Source of the DNA: Rhizobiaceae bacterium
GTDB taxonomy: Bacteria > Pseudomonadota > Alphaproteobacteria > Rhizobiales > Rhizobiaceae
Assembly: GCA_023953905.1 (NCBI GenBank)
Contig: JAMLJA010000025.1
Coordinates: 1-57,116 of the forward strand
Length of the DNA stretch: 57,116 nt
Direction: 5' to 3'
Position 1 is the stretch's first letter. The number at the start of each line of letters is the position of its first letter. The translations under genes were made by a program, and so were the position numbers. Shown in pieces: positions 1-7,261 of this stretch. A model generated the notes under the pieces. The model was not told the origin of the DNA. It ran no database searches and was given only the letters and a program-made list of their open reading frames with translations.

Positions 1-602
1 CCCCCGCCGCCACCGCCGCCGCTGCCACCACCGCCGCCGCCGCCGGTGCCACCACCGCCGGTGCCACCACCGCCGCCTATGCCAACATCAACATCGACAT
101 CGACACCATTTCCGCCGACGGATGCGCCAATGCCTGCGGTGACACCTCCACTGCCGCCAATTGATGCGTCGACACCGGCATCGATGCCTGAGCCGCCAAT
201 GCTTGCGCTCACTCCGGTGTCGATGCCACGGCTACCTCCGACGCTGGCGTCCACATTCGCACCCAGGCCGCCATTACTGCGTCCGCCAACATCGACGCCG
301 GCATTCACGCCGCTGCTTCCGCCAACGGATGCACCGACGCCCAAACCGCCATTGCTGCCGCTTCCAATGCTTGCGTTGACGCCGTTAGCGCCGCCGACCG
401 ATACGCCGAGGCCCCCACCGCTGGTATCCACGTCCACAACGCCTCCTAGAGCGTCGCCCAATCCTCCCAGGCCTCCGCCCAGTCCACCGAGCCCACCGCC
501 TCGTGAGCCACCTCGTTCCTGGGCGGACGCCGCCAATGCCAAGCTTAGAACGACTACGCCAGATGCGAGCCCGATAGAAAACTTCTCTAGTACTCTCGCC
601 AT
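1..602 (-). CDS. Glycine-rich secreted protein (3' end outside window)
   Basis: I do not recognise a named family. The frame is open from an ATG at 602 to the left edge, 200 codons without a stop. AGGGAG lies 9 bases before the ATG. The first ~27 residues look like a signal peptide ending near ASA-QE. What follows is low complexity: first GGL/GGG repeats, then repeating units of the type ASVGG-x-GVDAGVD or ASIGGSG, finally almost pure glycine with threonine. This suggests an exported, perhaps surface or matrix protein with a repetitive fold; that is inference. The proline-rich open frame on the opposite strand is its shadow. The C-terminus is missing, so a membrane anchor or secretion signal there cannot be excluded. 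Confidence 0.72.
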   Translation of the reverse strand, partial: MARVLEKFSIGLASGVVVLSLALAASAQERGGSRGGGLGGLGGGLGGLGDALGGVVDVDTSGGGLGVSVGGANGVNASIGSGSNGGLGVGASVGGSSGVNAGVDVGGRSNGGLGANVDASVGGSRGIDTGVSASIGGSGIDAGVDASIGGSGGVTAGIGASVGGNGVDVDVDVGIGGGGGTGGGGTGGGGGGGSGGGGGG

Positions 603-1084
603 GAGACACTCCCTTTGATTCAAAAATCTACAACTTCCAAGATTTAAGAAGTGAGTAGATCACACGATAAGAACGTGAAAAGAATCGTAAAGTTCATACG
701 ACAATAGAGGGATAGTTACAGCGCAATTCAGAGGAACATTAGAATCTTAAATATTTGAGTTCTTATAAAAATATCTCGGAGAGGAATAACGCAAAAGAAT
801 CAGAAAGATTCGCGGGGGATCCATAAGGCGAAACGGAGTCGGTACGGGGCGGTCTGTGTACAAACTTTCTTGTGCGTAAGCGAATGGAGGAAGGGGGTCC
901 GGCGTTTAAGATCGGGGCTTGCATCACATTCTGATGATTGGCTTGAGATCTCGCGAACCCTTTCCAGCAATGGCCCCGGCATCTTGAACGGCAGCGATTT
1001 GCTATCGCTCGCACGCGCGCAAGCTCGCTCACGGACGGACGGCGAGGTGAGTACCTATTTTGGCGAGTCGTCGCTTGCCTGGGG
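603..1084. other. Intergenic region, AT-rich near the glycine-rich gene
   Basis: About 480 bases between the glycine-rich gene and the DinB-like gene. Roughly 640-800 is clearly more AT-rich than the surroundings and is the likely promoter region of the glycine-rich gene; it holds a near-palindrome around AAATATTT (about 750). Short open frames at 763-1032 (-) and 870-1094 (+) show no recognisable protein and no convincing ribosome binding site, so I do not call them genes. Confidence 0.5.
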
Positions 1085-1597
1085 TCAGGCGTAGGGAAGG
1101 CCTTCCGGCGTACGCTGGAAGTAGATCAGATCGATCACAATGCTGGGCTTGCCGAGTATGGTCAGTATGGCGTGAGCCTGACCGCGATGATGCGTCTGAT
1201 GATTGAATAGATGGGCCAGGGCGGGGGCAAGGCGCTGCGACACGGTGCGGAGGTCGCTGACTGTCAGGTAACTGAAACGCCCCCTGATGCCGGCATCATC
1301 GAATGCAGCTATCCAATCAATGATGCGTTGATCTTCGTTGATTCGTGCTGCCCGTAGCTTGGCAAAATCCCTGTGAATAATCGCGTCGAGACTGTTGGGC
1401 GCGTCACCTGTGCCGCTCATACGTTTAAGCCAGATCCGATCGGTGACCAGAAGATGGTTGAGCGTCCCCATCATCGAACCAAAGACGACTCCAGTATCGC
1501 GCTCCCACTCGTCTGAGCTAAGCTGGGCTGCCGCATCAAACAACCTTGCGTTGGCCCATGCATTGTATGCAGCCATCATCATGTAATGTCGCTTCAT
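1085..1597 (-). CDS. DinB family protein (putative metal-dependent hydrolase/transferase)
   Basis: A 170-residue four-helix protein of the DinB/YfiT-like superfamily. The N-terminus (YNAWANARLFDAA) is typical, as are the metal-ligand histidines: H48 in the TLNHLL segment and H133/H137 in the NHQTHHRGQAH segment. Family members bind a divalent metal and some use bacillithiol or mycothiol in thiol transfer, but the substrate of this one is unknown. The ATG at 1597 is preferred over the in-frame ATG at 1612 because GGGAG sits 8 bases before it. It is divergent from the glutathione S-transferase gene next door. Confidence 0.85.
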   Translation of the reverse strand: MKRHYMMMAAYNAWANARLFDAAAQLSSDEWERDTGVVFGSMMGTLNHLLVTDRIWLKRMSGTGDAPNSLDAIIHRDFAKLRAARINEDQRIIDWIAAFDDAGIRGRFSYLTVSDLRTVSQRLAPALAHLFNHQTHHRGQAHAILTILGKPSIVIDLIYFQRTPEGLPYA

Positions 1598-1662
1598 GGC
1601 CGTCTCCCGCATGCTGACCGCATGGGTTCTAGCAGACGGTCGCCTGGGAAAGGAACTCGCCT

Positions 1663-2358
1663 ATGACAATTCTGCTCTATGACTTGGTAGGTGCTGACGA
1701 AAACCGTCCATTCAGCCCGCATTGCTGGAAAGTCACGATGTCTCTTGCACACAAGGGATTGCCGTTTGAGAGCGTGCCGACACCGTTTACGAAGGTTCCT
1801 GTGGTGGAGGGCGGCTTTTCCCCAACCGTTCCCGTCATTCGGGACGGAGACAAACTGGTACGCGATTCCTTTGACATCGCGCTCTATCTCGACCGCGCCT
1901 ATCCGGATCGCCCCAGCCTCTTCGGCGGTGCCGGCGGTGAAGCCATGTGCCGGTTCATCGAGCGCTGGTCACAGACCATGGTGCACCCGTTCATGGGCGC
2001 GGCAGCGATGCTCGATATCTACGATCGGCTTTCGCCCGAGGATCAGGTCTATTTTCGGGAGAGCCGCGAGAAGCGTAACAATGGACGGACTTTGGAAGCC
2101 GTGTCTTCCGAGCGGGAACAGCGACATCCGGAGTTTCTGAAGAAGCTGGAACCGCTGCGCAATACGCTCTCGATGCAGCCATTCCTTGGCGGAAATGATC
2201 CGCTCTTTGCGGATTACATCGTATTTGGCGCCTTCCAATGGGTTCGCATCATGTCGCCATTTGCATATCTGCCTTCCGGGGACCCGATCCTTGACTGGTT
2301 CGAGCGCTGTCTTGATCTCCGTGGAGGACTGGCAAGGAAAATTCCGGCCGCGGCTTGA
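1663..2358 (+). CDS. Glutathione S-transferase family protein
   Basis: 231 residues with an N-terminal thioredoxin-like domain. FSPHCWKV lies at the position of the catalytic/glutathione site, KVPVVEGG...VPVIRDG fits the cis-proline loop, and RDSFDIALYLD is the usual end of that domain. An all-helical C-terminal domain follows. The ATG at 1663 follows GGAAAGG at good spacing. Likely a cytosolic glutathione-dependent transferase; the substrate is not predictable. It ends 88 bases before ndk, with no terminator in between. Confidence 0.88.
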   Translation: MTILLYDLVGADENRPFSPHCWKVTMSLAHKGLPFESVPTPFTKVPVVEGGFSPTVPVIRDGDKLVRDSFDIALYLDRAYPDRPSLFGGAGGEAMCRFIERWSQTMVHPFMGAAAMLDIYDRLSPEDQVYFRESREKRNNGRTLEAVSSEREQRHPEFLKKLEPLRNTLSMQPFLGGNDPLFADYIVFGAFQWVRIMSPFAYLPSGDPILDWFERCLDLRGGLARKIPAAA

Positions 2359-2446
2359 AGCGGGCTGGTGCGCCGCACTTGGCAAGGCCCGTCGCTCCGC
2401 GTATAGAGCCCGCCACTTCAGGCCAATAGACCAGACAGGGACACAC

Positions 2447-2869
2447 ATGGCGATCGAACGCACCTTCTCGATGATCAAGCCCGACGCAACCCGCCGCAAT
2501 CTGACCGGCGCCATCACCAAAATGCTGGAAGATGCCGGCTTGCGCGTCGTGGCATCCCGCCGCGTATGGATGAGCCGCCGCGACGCGGAAGGCTTTTACG
2601 CAGTCCACAAGGAACGCCCGTTCTTCGGTGAACTGGTCGAGTCCATGTCGTCGGGCCCCACGGTCGTTCAGGTTCTCGAGGGTGACAACGCTATCGCAAA
2701 GAACCGCGAAGTGATGGGTGCAACCAACCCCGCGAACGCAGACGAGGGCACCATCCGCAAGGTGCATGCTCTTTCGATCGGCGAGAATTCCGTACACGGC
2801 TCGGACGCTCCGGAAACCGCCGCGCAGGAAATTCGCTACTGGTTCTCCGACACCGAGATCGTCGGCTGA
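2447..2869 (+). CDS. ndk: Nucleoside diphosphate kinase
   Basis: 140 residues, the normal length for the family. It transfers the gamma phosphate between nucleoside triphosphates and diphosphates through a phosphohistidine. The N-terminus ERTFSMIKPDA is characteristic, and NSVHGSD (NxxHGSD) near residue 117 contains the catalytic histidine. The open frame extends upstream to a TTG at 2186 inside the GST gene, but homology begins only at the ATG at 2447. A perfect hairpin terminator follows. Confidence 0.98.
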   Translation: MAIERTFSMIKPDATRRNLTGAITKMLEDAGLRVVASRRVWMSRRDAEGFYAVHKERPFFGELVESMSSGPTVVQVLEGDNAIAKNREVMGATNPANADEGTIRKVHALSIGENSVHGSDAPETAAQEIRYWFSDTEIVG

Positions 2870-2907
2870 CGATTTGAACCAGGAGGTCTTGAACCTTCAA
2901 TCGATGG

Positions 2908-2939
2908 ACGGCCGGGCCGCAACGCCCGGCCGTTTTTCT
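2908..2939 (+). terminator. Intrinsic terminator after ndk
   Basis: A perfect 10-bp stem (2908-2917 with 2924-2933, ACGGCCGGGC / GCCCGGCCGT), 6-base loop CGCAAC, then TTTTTCTT. It ends the ndk transcript just before the convergent GGDEF-EAL gene. Confidence 0.93.
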
Positions 2940-2947
2940 TTCGAAAA

Positions 2948-5191
2948 CTATGATGCTTGAGGCGCGGCTAGATTTAAGGCTTTTGACGAGGGCATGCCGG
3001 TAGCCTTCGCGAAAGCCCTGAAATCTTCATCCCTCATGGGTTTCGAGTAGAGAAAGCCCTGGAAGAAGTCACACCCGAAAGCGCGCAGATAGGCTTCCTG
3101 CCGAACGTTTTCGACATGTTCGGCGACCACGATACGCCCAAGATTGCTGCCCAGCGATAGCATTGTCTTGACGAGAGCCCGGTCCGCGTCAGCCTTTTCG
3201 ATATCGGCCACAAAGCTTCCGTCGATCTTCACTTCATCGAAGGGCAGGTTCTTCAAATAGGTGAGGGATGAATAACCTGTACCGAAGTCGTCGAGTGAGA
3301 GCCGAATGCCAAAGCTCTTGATCTGTTGCATGAGCGTAGCGGTACGTTGCTGATCGCCTGCATCGATATGTTCGACAAGTTCGAATGTGAGCTTCCTCGG
3401 GTCGAAACCAACACCGTCCAAACGTTTGCCAAGGTCATTTATGAAGTCCTGGCTGCCGATGGTCTGAAGATTCATATTGAGTGCGAGGCGCAGATGAGCG
3501 CACTCCGGCACGGCTTGCCAGCCGCTAAGCGTCTCCAGACCGCGATCGAGGACGAAAGTGGCAAGCTCAGATCCGAGTCCGTAGCGCGAAACCAGTGGCA
3601 TGATAATGTCAGGCCCGACAGGTCCCCGTCCGGGATGGTTCCAGCGTATGAGTGCTTCAGCGCCTGTGAGCTTCCGGTTGTGATCGAATTGTGGCTGGAA
3701 ATGCAACTCGAGCTGACGGGCACCTAGCGCGGCGCGCAACTCATTGAGAAGCTGGTAACTTTCCAGTTCGCGCTCCATCGCCTTGGGGTCAAAGAGCGCA
3801 GTACCATTTCGACCTGCTGACTTCGCTTGATACATTGCGATGTCAGCGCATTTGAGCAATTGCTCGACGCGACGCTCTTCCCCATCAAAAGCCAAAATTC
3901 CGATGCTGGCCGAACTCACATGATGTAGTTCCCCAAGCGTGAACTCCTTTCGGAGCGCGGCAAGGGCGCGGTTAGCGATGACGATCGCATTGCGCTTCAT
4001 CTCCGCGGCGCTCGATCCGGCGTCTTCCAAGATCACCACAAATTCGTCGCCGCCGATGCGGGCGACCATATCATTGGGGCCTACGCAGTCCAGCAGTCTC
4101 GCGGCGACTTCGATCAGGTAACGATCGCCAACATCATGGCCCCGCGCGTCGTTCAGCGTCTTGAAATTATCAAGGTCGATGAAGAGCAGCGCGCCGTATT
4201 CCTTTCGCTCGGCGCAACGCGCAAGCGATTCGGACATCCTCTGGAAGAATCTGCGTCGATTGGGCAGGCGCGTCAGAGGGTCGAAGAAGGCAAGTTCCTC
4301 AATCTCCAGTTCCTGGCGCTTCCGCACGGAGATATCGGCAAGGTAGCCGTGCCACTTGATGCCCGCAGGAACCAGTTCGGGATGCGCCAGAAGATGCACC
4401 CATTTTTCAGCTCCATCGCGGGCAATGATGCGGAATTCGTGATCCCATGCCAGCAAGCTTTCTGCTGCCGCATTCAGCGATTTCATATAGGCTGGGCGAT
4501 CCTCTTCGGCGACCATTGCCACAAACAGCTGCGGGTTTGCGGACATTTCAGCACCGGTTACACCGGCGATCGATGTCGCGCCGGCACTGAGATAGTGAAA
4601 TTCTTTGATCTGACCAGCATCCATCGTGAACTGGAAAAGGGCGCCGGGAAGCTGATTGCTCAAGCGCTGGAGCTGAGCTTCCGCAGCAAGACGCCGCACT
4701 GTGTCGGTTATCTCTCGAACGGAGCCCTCGTAGAACAGCGGGTTTCCCTTACTATCTCGCACCAGACGGGCTGATTCCGAAATCCAGATGCGCTCGCGGG
4801 TCTTGTGACGATAGACTTCCGATACGAAATCTTCCACGCGACCATGCCGCTGAAGCAGTTCGCGAAACTCCTGACGTCTTGTAGGTTTCACGTACCACTC
4901 TCCGCCGATGTCTTTAACGGCGGCGAGCAGTTCCTTTTCTGTCTCGTATCCATTGAGTTTGACGAGGGCGCGGTTTGCGCTGATCTGACGGCCATCCGGC
5001 CGCGAGCGATAGATGCCTTCAGAGAGGTTCTCGACAAGCGTCGCGTAGTTCTGCTCTTGTTTGGAAGCGCGCCGATAAAGGCGGCGATAGCGCAACAGTG
5101 CGCCCGTCAGCAACAAGCACAGGCAGACGCCGCCCAGGATAGCGAGCACTGTCGCGTCCATAGAAAGGAGGAGGTTGATGAAGTCTGCCAT
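2948..5191 (-). CDS. Membrane-anchored PAS-PAS-GGDEF-EAL protein (cyclic-di-GMP turnover)
   Basis: 747 residues from the ATG at 5191; an in-frame GTG at 5233 would add 14, and neither start has a good ribosome binding site. One hydrophobic segment at about residues 8-31 is followed by two PAS-like regions (about 45-165 and 175-285). The GGDEF domain has an intact ARIGGDEFV site near residue 377, and the EAL domain has AEALIRW near 510 and DDFGTGYSS near 633. Both catalytic signatures are intact, so it could be a diguanylate cyclase, a phosphodiesterase, or both; sequence does not decide. PAS input suggests a small-molecule or redox signal. It stands alone, downstream of a divergent region. 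Confidence 0.93.
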   Translation of the reverse strand: MADFINLLLSMDATVLAILGGVCLCLLLTGALLRYRRLYRRASKQEQNYATLVENLSEGIYRSRPDGRQISANRALVKLNGYETEKELLAAVKDIGGEWYVKPTRRQEFRELLQRHGRVEDFVSEVYRHKTRERIWISESARLVRDSKGNPLFYEGSVREITDTVRRLAAEAQLQRLSNQLPGALFQFTMDAGQIKEFHYLSAGATSIAGVTGAEMSANPQLFVAMVAEEDRPAYMKSLNAAAESLLAWDHEFRIIARDGAEKWVHLLAHPELVPAGIKWHGYLADISVRKRQELEIEELAFFDPLTRLPNRRRFFQRMSESLARCAERKEYGALLFIDLDNFKTLNDARGHDVGDRYLIEVAARLLDCVGPNDMVARIGGDEFVVILEDAGSSAAEMKRNAIVIANRALAALRKEFTLGELHHVSSASIGILAFDGEERRVEQLLKCADIAMYQAKSAGRNGTALFDPKAMERELESYQLLNELRAALGARQLELHFQPQFDHNRKLTGAEALIRWNHPGRGPVGPDIIMPLVSRYGLGSELATFVLDRGLETLSGWQAVPECAHLRLALNMNLQTIGSQDFINDLGKRLDGVGFDPRKLTFELVEHIDAGDQQRTATLMQQIKSFGIRLSLDDFGTGYSSLTYLKNLPFDEVKIDGSFVADIEKADADRALVKTMLSLGSNLGRIVVAEHVENVRQEAYLRAFGCDFFQGFLYSKPMRDEDFRAFAKATGMPSSKALNLAAPQAS

Positions 5192-5317
5192 CCGTATCGC
5201 GAAAGAGTGATCCTGATGCCTCCTATCATCCACGCATTGCGAAACCGCTAACCTGAACGTGTAAAATGATGCATCTAGAAGTTGCTTCTGAAGCGGGGCG
5301 GGGCTCCATCGCTCGCA

Positions 5318-5734
5318 TCAGGATACCCTATTGAGTATCAAATGCAGTGGAGAGTTTTGTCCGGCTTCGAGGTCATGGGCGAATTCCGTGGCGAACAGCG
5401 TCCGCTCGCTGACCGATATTTCGGCTCTTACGACAAAGGTGCCGGTCTTGGGGATGTGATCTGGCTCGACCGAAAGGTCGAACGCAATTGGTACTTGGCC
5501 GGGATTGCGGATTCTCTGCCGGCTGATCGACGCGATCCTGCCGCTGCATGAAGAGATATGGTTGATCTCGATTGTTGCCACAGCATCCGGGGGGAGGGAC
5601 ATTCGTTCCCGGTAGGTCAGGTCTCCCGACACTCGCCATGCCTTGCTATCTGCCCGCATGGGTAACGCGGCGATACCCAGCATCAGTGGGGTCACGCCAA
5701 AGACCAACAATTCCGCGAGCTTTCCGATGACCAT
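5318..5734 (-). CDS. YbaY/YscW-like envelope protein
   Basis: 138 residues. A hydrophobic N-terminus (VFGVTPLMLGIAALPM) looks like a signal peptide. After it comes VSGDLTYRERMSLPPDAVATIEI, characteristic of the YbaY/YscW family of small beta-rich envelope proteins whose role is poorly known. Two cysteines are absent from the usual lipobox position, so a lipid anchor is not evident. GGAGG before the ATG supports the start. Likely periplasmic. Confidence 0.72.
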   Translation of the reverse strand: MVIGKLAELLVFGVTPLMLGIAALPMRADSKAWRVSGDLTYRERMSLPPDAVATIEINHISSCSGRIASISRQRIRNPGQVPIAFDLSVEPDHIPKTGTFVVRAEISVSERTLFATEFAHDLEAGQNSPLHLILNRVS

Positions 5735-5832
5735 AGGTGCGTCCTCCGTCGAGCAGAGGGCGATCCGATTATGGTTGAAGATGGGACGTTTGAAGCCAAT
5801 AACGGCAATGTGATTCAGACGGGGCCCGAGGT

Positions 5833-6303
5833 CTATTTCGGCTGCCAGCGCGCCGCAGCCTGATCGTCGCTTTCACGGGCATCCACCCACCCGCCTGCAG
5901 ATCCGTCCAACAGGTGCTCCTTCTTCCAGAAAGGCGCACGCGACTTGAGGTAATCCATCACGAAAGACGCTGCTTCGAAAGCGGCTTGCCTGTGCGACGA
6001 AGCCGCAATCACAAGAACAATGTTTTCGCCCGGTGCAATCTTGCCGAAACGGTGGATAACGGACAGTCCCTGGAGGGGCCAGCGGACCAGAGCTTCATTG
6101 GCGATCTGCGTCATTTCCGCTTCCGCCATGCCGGGATAGTGTTCGAGTTCAAGCGCGGATAATGTCCCGCCCTCATCGCGACACAGACCTGAAAACGTCA
6201 CGATGGCGCCGATGTCGCTGCGCCCGGCTGCCAGCCGCTCAACTTCCGCCGAAAGCTCGAAATCTTCGGCCTGTACCCTGACGAATGGAGCGACCGGCGC
6301 CAA
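5833..6303 (-). CDS. moaE: Molybdopterin synthase catalytic subunit MoaE
   Basis: 156 residues. With MoaD it converts precursor Z (cPMP) to molybdopterin by inserting the dithiolene sulfurs. Characteristic segments are GAIVTFSGLCRDE, LELEHYPGMAE, VIHRFGKIAPGE and RAPFWKKEH, the last containing the catalytic lysines. The start is a TTG one base after the moaD stop; no better start is available. Translational coupling with moaD is therefore likely. The molybdenum cofactor would supply, among others, the oxidoreductase at 14032-16158. Confidence 0.95.
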   Translation of the reverse strand: MAPVAPFVRVQAEDFELSAEVERLAAGRSDIGAIVTFSGLCRDEGGTLSALELEHYPGMAEAEMTQIANEALVRWPLQGLSVIHRFGKIAPGENIVLVIAASSHRQAAFEAASFVMDYLKSRAPFWKKEHLLDGSAGGWVDARESDDQAAARWQPK

Positions 6304-6304
6304 T

Positions 6305-6556
6305 TCAGCCCCCGGTCATGGGCGGAAACAGCGCGATCTCGCGTGCTCCTGCCACTGGTTCGTTGTGCTGAACATGCTCCTGATTGATCGCAACACGAAT
6401 GGCTTGCGGGACTTGCAGAGCCTGTTCGTAGCCTTCCCCGCGCGATTTCAACCACCCAAGCAGATCGCCGACGGTGCGAATACTGGATGGCAGGTCGATG
6501 TCTTCCTCGGATTTTCCGATCCGCTCCCGCACCCACGCAAAATAGATGAGCTTCAT
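6305..6556 (-). CDS. moaD: Molybdopterin synthase sulfur-carrier subunit MoaD
   Basis: 83-residue ubiquitin-fold protein ending in GG (FPPMTGG), the C-terminus that is adenylated and converted to a thiocarboxylate. The N-terminus KLIYFAWVRERIG is typical of MoaD, and GGGAG sits 5 bases before the ATG. It precedes moaE by one base and follows pgsA by 15 bases, so the three are probably co-transcribed. Confidence 0.95.
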   Translation of the reverse strand: MKLIYFAWVRERIGKSEEDIDLPSSIRTVGDLLGWLKSRGEGYEQALQVPQAIRVAINQEHVQHNEPVAGAREIALFPPMTGG

Positions 6557-6571
6557 ACCGCTCCCGCCCTG

Positions 6572-7162
6572 CTATTCGTCGACGATATGCTTCAATCCGG
6601 CTCTGAAATAGTCATAGCCGGTGTAGAGCGTGACGATTGCCGATATCCACAACAGCACAATGCCGGTCTCGGTCGCATAGGAAACGATCTTGTCCAGTGC
6701 AGGGCCAGCGAGCAGCACGGCGATTGAAATCATCTGGATGGCTGTTTTCCATTTCGCCAGTTGTGTCACCGGCACGCTGACTTTGAGCGCGGCGAGATAC
6801 TCTCTCAGGCCCGATACGAGAATTTCACGGCACAATATGATGATCGCGGCCCATAGCGTCCATCCCGCGATCGTGCGATCCGTGTCAGCTGCCAGAAGCA
6901 AGAGGCTCGTTGCCACAAGCAGTTTGTCGGCAATCGGGTCCAACATGCGGCCGATATTTGACGTCTGCTTCCAGGCCCGGGCCAAGTAGCCGTCAAGGTA
7001 GTCGGTGATGCTGGCGACGACGAATATCACCAAGGCGGACCACCGGGCGAAATCGCTCGATTGCAACCGTCCCTCAAGAAAAAAGCAAAGGACGATGAGC
7101 GGCACCGCCAGGATGCGCGCGTAAGTCAGCATATTCGGAAGGTTGAAAGCGCGTTTTGCCAT
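6572..7162 (-). CDS. pgsA: CDP-diacylglycerol--glycerol-3-phosphate 3-phosphatidyltransferase
   Basis: 196 residues, inner-membrane enzyme for the first committed step to phosphatidylglycerol. It begins NLPNMLTYARILAVP, the classical PgsA start. The CDP-alcohol phosphotransferase motif DG-x2-AR-x8-G-x3-D-x3-D is seen as DGYLARAWKQTSNIGRMLDPIAD. Four or more hydrophobic segments follow. The ATG at 7162 is preferred to an in-frame TTG at 7171. It shares the operon direction with uvrC (99 bases upstream), moaD and moaE. Confidence 0.95.
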   Translation of the reverse strand: MAKRAFNLPNMLTYARILAVPLIVLCFFLEGRLQSSDFARWSALVIFVVASITDYLDGYLARAWKQTSNIGRMLDPIADKLLVATSLLLLAADTDRTIAGWTLWAAIIILCREILVSGLREYLAALKVSVPVTQLAKWKTAIQMISIAVLLAGPALDKIVSYATETGIVLLWISAIVTLYTGYDYFRAGLKHIVDE

Positions 7163-7261
7163 TATATCCAACAGGCTTCATGTCCGCTTGATGATGTGCG
7201 GACGAGGAATTCGTCAATCGCGGCGTGCCGCATTACCAGTGCTTACATAGTGTGTGTTTCA

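Noticed and set aside
1..420. Repetitive DNA that could be mistaken for a CRISPR array or tandem repeat locus
   Set aside because: The repeats are degenerate, vary in length and keep one open reading frame; they encode glycine-rich protein repeats.
46..618. Proline/threonine-rich open frame on the plus strand
   Set aside because: It is the antisense shadow of the glycine-rich gene; the minus strand has signal peptide, ribosome binding site and ATG.
870..1094. Small plus-strand frame in the 603-1084 gap
   Set aside because: No homology pattern, no ribosome binding site, and it runs into the antisense of the DinB-like gene.
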